DNA from: Oscillospiraceae bacterium
GTDB taxonomy: Bacteria; Bacillota; Clostridia; Oscillospirales; Oscillospiraceae
Assembly: GCA_017469115.1 (NCBI GenBank)
Contig: JAFUGY010000079.1
Coordinates: 1 to 34,127 of the forward strand
Reading direction: 5' to 3'
Length of the DNA: 34,127 nucleotides
Positions 8,901 to 16,980 of this stretch are shown here, piece after piece. Under the pieces are notes generated by a model. That model was given only the letters and a program-made list of their open reading frames with translations. It was not told the origin of the DNA and did not search any database. A program made the translations under genes and the position numbers. The stretch's first letter is position 1; each line of letters begins with the position of its first letter.

Positions 8901-9177
8901 TAACCGGGATGTTGCTGAGCTTGGGATCGGCTTTGACTGCCTTGAGCACCTCATAGCCGGACATCTCCGGCATTAAGAGGTCGAGAATCACGAGAGAAAG
9001 CGTTTCCCAGTTGAGGCGCATCTGATCGAGCGCTTCCGACCCGTTGGATGCGAAAAGCACTTCGTATTCGCTGCTCAGAATTGCGCCGAGAATCTCCCGG
9101 TTGATGAGCTCGTCATCGGCAACAAGCACACGGCGCTTCCCGTGGGAAGAATGAAATTTCAGATGACTTTGCGGCAT
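5992..9177 (-). CDS. Multidomain c-di-GMP enzyme: REC-GGDEF(degenerate)-EAL-TM-sensor-TM-GGDEF
   Basis: The 1061-aa product has this order: response-regulator receiver (about 15-133; phosphoacceptor Asp66 in LVILDLLMP, Lys116); a GGDEF domain with the signature decayed to EADSF (222-226), probably inactive; and a complete EAL phosphodiesterase domain (EAL at 346-348, SVNVSR, LEVTES, DDFGTGYSS at 467-475, LKLD, VVAEGVET, QGYFFSRP). A polar linker, two membrane helices (about 626-645 and 834-853) enclosing a ~185-residue helical exported sensor, and a second GGDEF (979-983) follow. The second domain is intact and has an inhibitory RxxD site (RSVD, 970-973). The protein could thus both make and degrade c-di-GMP. 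The ATG at 9177 has AAAGGAG upstream; an earlier in-frame ATG at 9225 lies inside a repeat and is rejected. It looks like a fusion of two signalling proteins. Confidence 0.92.
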   Translation of the reverse strand: MPQSHLKFHSSHGKRRVLVADDELINREILGAILSSEYEVLFASNGSEALDQMRLNWETLSLVILDLLMPEMSGYEVLKAVKADPKLSNIPVIVITSEQSAEIESLKLGAIDFIPKPYPDAGVVLARVQRTIEFNEDRETLASTERDPLTGLYNKEFFFRYAEQYDQFHRDTEMDAILLDINHFHSINERYGKAYGDEVLVRIGEKVREIVQDSGGIVSRREADSFLVYCPHRNDYKAILENASVGLTGDKSADNRVRLRMGVYSNVDKSIEIERRFDRAKMAANTVKGSFTNPIGFYDSNMHERELYAEQLIESFPAAIADNQFIVYYQPKFDVRPDTPILTSAEALVRWVHPDLGMISPGIFVPLFEENGLIQRLDEFVWRETAKQVRRWKDEFGFAVPISVNVSRVDLYDPNLINIMKTILFENNLSASDLMLEVTESAYTQDSAQIIETVSKLREFGFFIEMDDFGTGYSSLNMLSSLPIDALKLDMQFIRSAFKEGGNTHMLEVVIQIAKLLSVPVVAEGVETEHQLDTLRHLGCDIIQGYFFSRPVPAKDFEAFILQKKEAMKNAVTEADRFASAKEALLEKQEAASLPLPPDEEKNGESGGPAGKTKVSSSALQLRHTNILFSVLGVLAAIALFVSDIAVTRGYERMEQASDRYIAAQLAATEMETGSDYLTDQVRSFVVTGEISYLEDFFEELESTRRRDHAVETMEALFGSDNSAIGSLNTALELSNNLVNTEYHAMRLTLEAGDYDSSLIPEAISAIELTAEEQKLTKSELHNRAETLVFESNYMAVKSRIRENVDNCTEALIQTTRRELVTASDRMSRLMHVQTFFVVLFLLVVTGFVSVIRSQIRRPLSIMVEKMKAQESIPPIGAAELQFVAQTYNEILEANNNAREELRKEAFRDTLTGLNNRNAFDILIQNVDTEHMAFLIVDVDHFKQVNDQYGHAIGDRVLRRVAEVLQHSFRSVDIICRFGGDEFVVVMTRSNSTMQQLVRDKIKRANDILSNPKDDLPPVSLSVGVAFSDRKNPQSDIFNDADTALYRVKQAGRKGCAIFGE

Positions 9178-9206
9178 AGGAATGGCTCCTTTCCGTATTG
9201 AAATAT

Positions 9207-9324
9207 TACGTCGTAAGAAATGCAATGCAGGCTGCTCGCGCGGGACAGCATGGAACCTCGGTTTGGGTGCTTCTTCGCGAGCTGAAGACGGGGAAAATCA
9301 GGACAAAAGAACAGTCACCGTGTC
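9207..9324 (+). repeat. Interspersed repeat family, copy 3
   Basis: Long form: TACGTCGTAAGAAATGCAAT, GCAGGCTGCTCGCG, the middle, TTCGCGAGCTGAAGACGGGG and a diverged tail (AAAAGAACAGTCACCGTGTC). It fills the gap between the topoisomerase A stop (9325-9327) and the start region of the c-di-GMP gene. Confidence 0.85.
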
Positions 9325-11565
9325 TTAGTCAAGAAGACTTAATTGCTGCTCTCCTCTGTCTTCCGGTTTCAGGACTGCGCCGGAGCCCGGGATGATTTTT
9401 GCCCGGTAGCGGGAAATATTCTCCACCTTTGTATCGGATGCAAATCCGGCTTCCGTAACCAGCTTCAACTTTTTCAGCTTCATCACGCTGACGCCCTGTG
9501 TGGCTTTGGAAGTCTTCTGCGACAGGAGCGAGGAGTGGAAGATGACCATCCGCCCGTCACCGGAGATGCAGTAAAGGTTCGTCTCCTCCGGTAACAGGAG
9601 AACAGAGACCAGCGGGCTTTTGTCGGAATAGGCATTGATCAGCTTTTTCCGGTTGGTCTTTGTGGCATAGGCAGCGAGCGCCACACGGGCGGCCTTGCCG
9701 TTTTCGAAGAAGAGGATCAGATCTTTGCTGTAGTCTCCCGGGTCAATCACCGAGAGCACTTTTTCTCCCTCGTCCATTTTCAGCTTTGTGGGGAGATACG
9801 TGCCGAGAGCGGATGCCTTGGAATCTTCAAAATCTGCCATTTTTGCTTTATAGACCTGATACCGGTCGGTAAAGACCAGCATCTCATGGCTGTTGGCCGA
9901 CTCGAAGGAAAGGCGCAAGCTGTCATTTTCCTTAAACTTCTGCTCGGAGCTCATCCGGAGCGACTGGGCGGTGATCTTTTTAAAGTACCCCTCGCGGGAG
10001 AGGAAAGCCGTAAACGGATAGTCATTCACGGGCTCCTCTTCGGGCTCTTCCGGAATATCGCTGGCGTAGACCAAATCGGTTTTGCGCGGGGTATGATAGG
10101 TTTTGTTGATCTTCTCCAGCTCCTGGATGATCACGGCTTTGATCCTGCGCCGGTTGTTGAGGGTGGCTTCCAACTCGGCGATATCTTTTTCGAGATCGGC
10201 CGTCTCGGCTGTGCGCTTGAGGATATATTCGCGGTTGATATTCCGCAGGCGGATATCGGCCACGTAATTGGCCTGAATCTCATCTATGCCGAAGCCCATC
10301 ATCAGGTTCGGCACCACATCGCTCTCCTGCTCGGTGTTGCGGATGATCGAGATTGCCTTGTCGATATCCAGCAAAATCCGTTCGAGACCTTTGAGCAGAT
10401 GCAGCTTCTCCTGCTTTTTCTGCAGGTCGAAGTAGATGCGGCGTTTGGTGGATTCGATGCGCCAGGCCGTCCACTCCTCCAGAATTTCACGCACACCCAT
10501 CACCCGGGGGCTGCCTGCAACAAGGATGTTGAAGTTGCAGGAGAAGGTATCCTGCAAAGTCGTCATCTTAAAGAGCTTCTGCATCAGTTTTTCAGGGTCG
10601 GTGCCCCGTTTGAGATCGATGGCGATGCGAAGGCCGTTGAGGTCCGTCTCATCACGGACGTCGTTGATCTCCCGCACCTTGCCCTGTTTGCTGAGATCCA
10701 CAATTTTATCGATGATGATATCGGTGGTGGTCGTATACGGGATCTGGTAGACCTCAATCAGGTTTTCTTTCTGGACGTAGCGCCATTTTGCCCTGATTTT
10801 AAACCCGCCGCGCCCCGTGCGGTAGATGACATCCATCTCTTCCCGGTTGTAAAGGATCTCGCCGCCGGTGGAAAAATCCGGTGCGGGGAGCGTTTCAAAG
10901 AGGTCACATTCCGGGTCGCGCAGGTAGGCGATGGCTGTTGCGCACACCTCGTTGAGGTTGAAGCCGCAGATTTCACTCGCCATGCCGACGGCGATGCCGG
11001 AATTGGCCGAAACCAGCACATTCGGAAAAGCCGTAGGCAGCAGGGACGGCTCCTTCTGGGTGCCGTCGTAACTGTCGACCATGTCGACGGTATCTTTGTC
11101 GATATCACGGAAGATCTCGTTGCAGATGGCTGAAAGTTTTGCCTCGGTGTATCGGGAGGCCGCATAGCTCATATCGCGGGAGTAGACCTTGCCGAAGTTC
11201 CCCTTGGAATCGACAAAAGGCGTGAGCAGCGCGTCATGCCCGACAGAGAGGCGAACCATCGTGTCATAGATGGCAGCATCGCCGTGAGGGTTTAATTGCA
11301 TCGTCCTGCCGACGATGTTTGCGCTTTTCTGCCGCGGACCCGTCAAAAGGCCCATTTTATACATGGTATAAAGCAGCTTTCGATGGGAAGGCTTAAAGCC
11401 GTCGATCTCCGGGATGGAGCGGGAGACAATCACACTCATCGCGTAGGGCATATAGTTGGTTTCGAGCGTTTCGGTGATAGGCTGCTCCAGCACTTCGGAA
11501 TGCAGCCCGATCACGTTCGGATTCTCGAATTTTTTCTTTTCGGTTTCCTGTTTTTTTCTGGGCAT
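9325..11565 (-). CDS. parC: Type II DNA topoisomerase subunit A (ParC/GyrA family)
   Basis: The DNA-breaking and rejoining subunit of an ATP-dependent type II topoisomerase, probably topoisomerase IV, which decatenates daughter chromosomes. The active-site tyrosine is Tyr139 in SYAASRYTEAKL. The winged-helix segment includes NPHGDAAIYDTMVRLS; the residue matching GyrA Ser83 is Ala97, which from memory is usual in clostridial ParC-type proteins. The tower and coiled-coil region spans about 330-480. The C-terminal pinwheel is present but short, and there is no classical GyrA box (QRRGGKG), which favours ParC over gyrase A. Length is 746 aa. The ATG at 11565 follows CAGGAA. The partner subunit lies just upstream, separated only by a repeat copy, so the pair is probably co-transcribed from the promoter at 13777. 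Confidence 0.92.
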   Translation of the reverse strand: MPRKKQETEKKKFENPNVIGLHSEVLEQPITETLETNYMPYAMSVIVSRSIPEIDGFKPSHRKLLYTMYKMGLLTGPRQKSANIVGRTMQLNPHGDAAIYDTMVRLSVGHDALLTPFVDSKGNFGKVYSRDMSYAASRYTEAKLSAICNEIFRDIDKDTVDMVDSYDGTQKEPSLLPTAFPNVLVSANSGIAVGMASEICGFNLNEVCATAIAYLRDPECDLFETLPAPDFSTGGEILYNREEMDVIYRTGRGGFKIRAKWRYVQKENLIEVYQIPYTTTTDIIIDKIVDLSKQGKVREINDVRDETDLNGLRIAIDLKRGTDPEKLMQKLFKMTTLQDTFSCNFNILVAGSPRVMGVREILEEWTAWRIESTKRRIYFDLQKKQEKLHLLKGLERILLDIDKAISIIRNTEQESDVVPNLMMGFGIDEIQANYVADIRLRNINREYILKRTAETADLEKDIAELEATLNNRRRIKAVIIQELEKINKTYHTPRKTDLVYASDIPEEPEEEPVNDYPFTAFLSREGYFKKITAQSLRMSSEQKFKENDSLRLSFESANSHEMLVFTDRYQVYKAKMADFEDSKASALGTYLPTKLKMDEGEKVLSVIDPGDYSKDLILFFENGKAARVALAAYATKTNRKKLINAYSDKSPLVSVLLLPEETNLYCISGDGRMVIFHSSLLSQKTSKATQGVSVMKLKKLKLVTEAGFASDTKVENISRYRAKIIPGSGAVLKPEDRGEQQLSLLD

Positions 11566-11597
11566 TTCAGTATATTCCTGTTTCTATCGAAATCATT

Positions 11598-11719
11598 TAC
11601 GTCGTGAGAAGTGCACAGCAAGCTGCTCGCGCGAGGCAGCCTGTGCACTCGTTTTTGGTGCTCAGTCGCGAGCTGAAAACGGGGAGATTTGAGAAAAAAG
11701 AACCGTCCCCATTTCTTCT
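11598..11719 (+). repeat. Interspersed repeat family, copy 4
   Basis: Long form: TACGTCGTGAGAAGTGCACA, GCAAGCTGCTCGCGCGAG, the middle, TCGCGAGCTGAAAACGGGG and the tail AAAAAAGAACCGTCCCCATT. It abuts the topoisomerase B stop codon (11720-11722). The tail is nearly identical to that of copy 2. Confidence 0.87.
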
Positions 11720-13714
11720 TTATGAGACATCAAGCATATCCAGATACTGTGCGCCGCACTCGGCGATATGCTGTTTGCGCCCTTCGAGATTATCCCCCAG
11801 CAGGAGCTCAAACACTTCCGCCATCCGCTCGGCATCTTCGGGCAAAACTTTGATCAGGCGGCGTGTCTCGGGATTCATGGTGGTCATCCACATCATGTCC
11901 GGATCATTTTCACCAAGGCCTTTGCTGCGGTTGATGGTGCATTTTGCACCTTTCAGGCTCTCGAGAATATCCGCCTTCTCCCTGTCGGAATAGGCAAAAT
12001 ACGTCTTGTCCTTACACTCAATTTCATAGAGGGGAGACTCTGCGATATACACATACCCCTCGCGGATCAGCGTGGGAACGAGACGGTAGAGCATGGTGAG
12101 AATCAGCGTGCGGATCTGAAAACCGTCCACATCGGCATCGGTGCAGATAATGACTTTATTCCAGCGCAGGTTTTCAAGATCAAAGGTGCTGAGATCTTTG
12201 CTGTGCTTGTCCTTTACTTCAACACCGCACCCCAGGACCTTTAACAGGTCGGTGATAATTTCGCTTTTGAAGATGCGCACATAGTCCGCCTTCAGGCAGT
12301 TGAGGATTTTGCCGCGCACAGGCATCACGCCCTGAAACTCGGCATCCCGGCTCTGTCGGCAGGCGCCTGCTGCCGAATCACCCTCCACGATGTAGACCTC
12401 GCGGCGATTGACGTCCTTCGAGCGGCAGTCGATAAACTTCTGCACGCGGTTTGCCATGTCAATCTTCTGCTGCAGGTTGTTCTTAATATTCTGGCGGGCT
12501 TTTTCCGCATGCTCGCGGCTGCGCTTGTTCACCAGAACCTGATCGGCAATCCGGTCAGCTTCCGGTTTGTTTTCGATGAAATAGACCTCAAGCTGGGCTT
12601 TGAAAAACTCCGTCATCGCCTGCTGAATGAAGCGGTTGTTGATGGCCTTTTTCGTCTGGTTTTCGTAGGAGGTCTGGGTGGAGAAGCAGTTCGTCACCAG
12701 AATCAGGCAATCCTGCACGTCCTGCCATTTGACCGCCGTTTCATTCTTGGTATACTTCCCCTGCTGTTTGATGTAAGAATCGATGGCAGAGGTAAAGGCA
12801 CTCCGCGTAGCCTTTTCCGGGGATCCGCCGTTTTCCAGCCAGGAGGAGTTGTGATAATACTCCTGCACCTGCGTCTCTTTGGAAAAGCAGAAGCAGGCCG
12901 AGATTTTCACCTTATAGTCCGGCAGGTCTTCCCTGTCGCGGCCGCGGCGCTCGGTGGCAATCATGACGGGCATGGTCAGCGGGTTCTCGCCGGCAAATTC
13001 CTTCACGTAATCTTCGATGCCGTTTTCGTACAGGTATTCCTTTGTCTCGAACTTTGCACCTTTCTGGACGCGGAGGCGGAACGTCACCCCGGCATTCACC
13101 ACTGCCTGCTTGTGCAGCATTTCTTCAAAAGTTGAGACCGGGATGTCGATATCCGTGAAAACTTCCAGATCAGGCCGCCAGCGGATGGTCGTGCCGGTTT
13201 TTTTGCGGTCGGTCGGCTCTATGAGAAGCTCTTTGCCCTTTTTCCCGCATACTTTGCCTTTTTTAAAGTGAAGTGAATATTTATTCCCGTCACGCCAGAC
13301 GGTGACATCCATATATTCCGAGGCATACTGCGTTGCGCAGGATCCAAGCCCGTTGGTACCGAGAGAATAGTCATAATCGCCGCCGTCGTTGTTTTTGTAC
13401 TTGCCTCCGGCATACAGCTCGCAGAAGACCAGCTCCCAGTTCCAGCGCTTTTCGTTTGGGTTCCAGTCCAAAGGGCAGCCGCGCCCGAAATCTTCCACCT
13501 CAATGGAATGATCTTCAAAATACGTGAGGGTAACCAGATTGCCGTGCCCCTCACGGGCTTCGTCAATGGCGTTGGAGAGAATTTCAAACGCAGCATGTTC
13601 ACAGCCTTCCAGCCCGTCAGAGCCGAAAATCACCGCCGGCTTCTGGCGAACGCGCTGTTCATCTTTCAGGAGCTGAATGCTCTCGTTACCGTATTGCGAG
13701 GAAGAATTTGCCAT
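11720..13714 (-). CDS. parE: Type II DNA topoisomerase subunit B (ParE/GyrB family)
   Basis: The ATPase subunit partnering the downstream subunit A. The GHKL ATPase domain shows EILSNAIDEA (Asn and Glu for Mg-ATP), VEDFGRGCPLD and YSLGTNGLGSCATQY. The TOPRIM domain shows YIVEGDSAAGAC (catalytic Glu) and CTDADVDGFQIRTL (metal-binding DxDxD). The C-terminal IDRSKGLGE-type motif appears as INRSKGLGENDPDMMW. At 664 aa the length fits ParE. The ATG at 13714 is preceded by GGAGTTTCAG. It reads divergently from gdhA, with its own promoter at 13777-13804. ParE rather than GyrB is inferred from the clostridial-style divergence and the partner lacking a GyrA box; the assignment is not certain. Confidence 0.92.
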   Translation of the reverse strand: MANSSSQYGNESIQLLKDEQRVRQKPAVIFGSDGLEGCEHAAFEILSNAIDEAREGHGNLVTLTYFEDHSIEVEDFGRGCPLDWNPNEKRWNWELVFCELYAGGKYKNNDGGDYDYSLGTNGLGSCATQYASEYMDVTVWRDGNKYSLHFKKGKVCGKKGKELLIEPTDRKKTGTTIRWRPDLEVFTDIDIPVSTFEEMLHKQAVVNAGVTFRLRVQKGAKFETKEYLYENGIEDYVKEFAGENPLTMPVMIATERRGRDREDLPDYKVKISACFCFSKETQVQEYYHNSSWLENGGSPEKATRSAFTSAIDSYIKQQGKYTKNETAVKWQDVQDCLILVTNCFSTQTSYENQTKKAINNRFIQQAMTEFFKAQLEVYFIENKPEADRIADQVLVNKRSREHAEKARQNIKNNLQQKIDMANRVQKFIDCRSKDVNRREVYIVEGDSAAGACRQSRDAEFQGVMPVRGKILNCLKADYVRIFKSEIITDLLKVLGCGVEVKDKHSKDLSTFDLENLRWNKVIICTDADVDGFQIRTLILTMLYRLVPTLIREGYVYIAESPLYEIECKDKTYFAYSDREKADILESLKGAKCTINRSKGLGENDPDMMWMTTMNPETRRLIKVLPEDAERMAEVFELLLGDNLEGRKQHIAECGAQYLDMLDVS

Positions 13715-13776
13715 AAAAATCTGAAACTCCTTACCAAAGCGGCATTTTTGTTCCGCTTTTCATGTAAAACTAATAT

Positions 13777-13804
13777 AGTATACCACATTTCACAGATTTT
13801 TCAA
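13777..13804 (-). promoter_or_regulatory. Promoter for the parE-parC genes
   Basis: On the minus strand TTGAAA (13799-13804), a 16-bp spacer and TATACT (13777-13782) lie about 65 bp ahead of the subunit B start. Confidence 0.6.
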
Positions 13805-13868
13805 GTTCCTGCAGGAAGATCGACCGGAACCTGCAAAGAGTTCTGTATCCATGAGAAAATGTCATATT

Positions 13869-13890
13869 AAAATGCTATATTAGCATTTTT
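13869..13890. promoter_or_regulatory. Palindrome in the parE-gdhA divergent region
   Basis: AAAATGCTA (13869-13877) TAT TAGCATTTT (13881-13889) is a perfect 9-bp inverted repeat flanked by A and T runs. It could be an operator for gdhA or a weak bidirectional terminator. A TATAAT (13910-13915) lies 20 bp downstream as a possible gdhA -10 box, though without a good -35. Confidence 0.45.
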
Positions 13891-13954
13891 CAATTAAGCC
13901 TATCCGCGTTATAATTCTACCGCATTTCGAATTTAGAATTTGGGAGGATATTAA

Positions 13955-15304
<1,350 letters not shown>

Positions 15305-15327
15305 TCACAACATACAATCCATATCAA

Positions 15328-15355
15328 AAAACAGCAGCCAACCGGCTGCTGTTTT
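15328..15355 (+). terminator. gdhA terminator
   Basis: A perfect 12-bp stem, AAAACAGCAGCC (15328-15339) and GGCTGCTGTTTT (15344-15355), with a 4-nt loop, 24 bp after the gdhA stop. The T run is built into the 3' arm. Confidence 0.9.
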
Positions 15356-15375
15356 GCTGTTTACAAGATTTCCTT

Positions 15376-15447
15376 AAGCTCGCGCGGGAACTCTCCCCAC
15401 GAGGGGAATGCCATCCCGCGAGCAGGTTGCCGTGCACAAATCACGAC
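15376..15447 (-). repeat. Interspersed repeat family, copy 5 (reverse orientation)
   Basis: Read on the minus strand: GTCGTGATTTGTGCACGGCA, ACCTGCTCGCGGG, the variable middle, CGCGCGAGCTT. It is a short form without the GTCCCC tail. Its GTGCA end lies four bases from the stop codon (15452-15454) of the peptidoglycan-binding protein. Confidence 0.75.
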
Positions 15448-15451
15448 TGAA

Positions 15452-16399
15452 TCAGAAAACCAGATCCATCAACGCCTGAATCGTGCGGCTGTCTGCTTCA
15501 CCCGTCACGGGAAGGCCGCTGGCCTCCTGAAGGGCAGACACCGCTTTTACGGTCAGAGGCCCGTAGCTGCCGTCGGCCGTTCCCGGCTTCTGATATCCGG
15601 CTTCAATCAGATACTGCTGAAGGAAGTTGACGGAATCGCTGAACGTGTTGGAATAGATCGGCTCGTACTGGGCGCTGCGGCGCACATCAAGAAACGTCCA
15701 TTCCTGCACATGGTCCAGATCATAAAAGACGCCTGCATATGCATCCTCTTCCCCTTGCGGTTCCTCTTCCGCGGGAGGAACATGAGTCGTCTCTTTGTTA
15801 TGAATGGCCAGCAAAAGCCCGTCATAATCCGCCGGAACATTAAACGTATACGAAACGCGGACAATCACAGGGGTTTCCATGGTAAGGCCGTCCCATTCCG
15901 GCTCTCCGACTTCCATCTCGGTTTCGGAAGTGAAGTAGACCCTCACCTCTCCGCCCGGGACTTCCAGAACGTTTTTGTCGCTGCGGGACGGCATTGTGAC
16001 GTAGGGGATGTAAGCATTCGTCTCCTGAATCCATTTGCCGGTGTAGGCATCCATCGGGAGGAGCTCATGCGGTTTCACATCGGTAAAAAAGTCCTTCCTT
16101 AACAGACTTCTGAGAACTTCCGCCTTTTTGCCGGTACGCAGCGTATACACAACCGTGTAAACCGCACGCCCGTCATACTCGGGCATCCTGCTTTTCACTT
16201 CCGGCTGCGACATGCTGGCCGACCAGATACCCGGTGTAACACCCGGGTCATCGGCAGCGGTTTCTTCCATGAGGCCGTCAAACGCACGCGCAGGCACAAT
16301 ATTGAAGCCATGCTCCTGCGCGAATGAAGCGTCGGCAAACGCGCCTTCCAACGGCATCAGAAACACCAGTACCAGCAGAATGGACAGAATCTTCTTCAT
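15452..16399 (-). CDS. Secreted protein with C-terminal peptidoglycan-binding domain
   Basis: The 315-aa product has a signal peptide (KKILSILLVLVFLMPL, cleavage likely after AFA near residue 22; no lipobox Cys). About 200 residues of unrecognised sequence follow, likely beta-rich (YTVVYTLRTG, VRVYFTSETEMEV). The C-terminal ~60 residues fit the PG_binding_1 fold: VNFLQQYLIEAGY, DGSYGPLTVKAVSALQEASG and TGEADSRTIQALMD (about 255-312). It should act outside the membrane, anchored non-covalently to the wall. The ATG at 16399 overlaps the stop of the HAD phosphatase gene as ATGA, so it is translationally coupled and belongs to the operon with the degenerate P-type ATPase. No catalytic domain is evident, so a binding or scaffold role is more likely than hydrolysis. 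Confidence 0.82.
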   Translation of the reverse strand: MKKILSILLVLVFLMPLEGAFADASFAQEHGFNIVPARAFDGLMEETAADDPGVTPGIWSASMSQPEVKSRMPEYDGRAVYTVVYTLRTGKKAEVLRSLLRKDFFTDVKPHELLPMDAYTGKWIQETNAYIPYVTMPSRSDKNVLEVPGGEVRVYFTSETEMEVGEPEWDGLTMETPVIVRVSYTFNVPADYDGLLLAIHNKETTHVPPAEEEPQGEEDAYAGVFYDLDHVQEWTFLDVRRSAQYEPIYSNTFSDSVNFLQQYLIEAGYQKPGTADGSYGPLTVKAVSALQEASGLPVTGEADSRTIQALMDLVF

Positions 16400-16980
16400 C
16401 GCTTTTCGCTCCTTTCAAAAGGCCAGGGGATCAGCTGTTCTCCCTTCACCAGAAATGCGCTCCGGGCGACGTATGCAAGAGGGGCATCGGATAAAGAATC
16501 GGAATAAAATTCATCGATCTCGCAATCGGAGTATTCCTTCCGAAACCGCCGCAGCTTTTCCGCATCATGGCAATTGCGGCCCGAAATTCTGCCGGAGAAC
16601 GGATCCATCGGTGTAGCCAGCAGTGAAACACCCAATCTTTCAGCCGCCGGGCGAACCAGAAAATCAGGGGAAGCGGAAATAATCACATCATCCGCTTTGC
16701 TCTGAGCGAGATACCAGGGCTGCACAAGATGAAAACTCTTTTCCCAGAAATCCGAAACCATCTCCAGCGGGTTTCCGAGGGTGCCGAGAAAGGCAAACAG
16801 CTCCTCTTTCAAAGGCGCTGCATCTTTTTCCGTACCGCCCGCTACATACCGTAAAAATGCCGACAGCTTCGGCATCAGCGGCTGCATCACCGTTCTCGGG
16901 TAACGCCGGAGACAGTAGCGAAAGAAAGCATCCGAACTGTCAACCCGGAATATCGTTTTGTCAAAATCATAAACATTCAT
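16396..16980 (-). CDS. HAD-superfamily phosphatase (PSP-like)
   Basis: A 194-aa cytoplasmic hydrolase of the haloacid dehalogenase superfamily, nearest in pattern to the phosphoserine-phosphatase-like subgroup. Motif I is YDFDKTIF (nucleophile Asp5, acid/base Asp7), motif II IISASPDF, the lysine motif CHDAEKLRRF and motif III FYSDSLSDAPL, all intact. The helical insert between motifs I and II (about 15-95) is a C1-type cap. The ATG at 16980 overlaps the ATPase stop as ATGA; a longer in-frame start at 17064 would sit inside the ATPase gene and is not favoured. Substrate unknown; small phosphorylated metabolites or lipids are possible. An intact HAD next to a P-type ATPase homologue with a lost HAD-type nucleophile is notable, since both share the same catalytic fold. 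Confidence 0.85.
   Translation of the reverse strand: MNVYDFDKTIFRVDSSDAFFRYCLRRYPRTVMQPLMPKLSAFLRYVAGGTEKDAAPLKEELFAFLGTLGNPLEMVSDFWEKSFHLVQPWYLAQSKADDVIISASPDFLVRPAAERLGVSLLATPMDPFSGRISGRNCHDAEKLRRFRKEYSDCEIDEFYSDSLSDAPLAYVARSAFLVKGEQLIPWPFERSEKR

Noticed and set aside
9886-11133. 415-aa open frame antisense to topoisomerase subunit A
   Set aside because: The minus strand encodes a complete ParC with its catalytic tyrosine; the antisense frame is a by-product.
9325-11565. Alanine at the GyrA Ser83-equivalent position as a quinolone-resistance mutation
   Set aside because: From memory, Ala at this position (HGDAAIY) is usual for clostridial ParC-type subunits; it is not evidence of acquired resistance.
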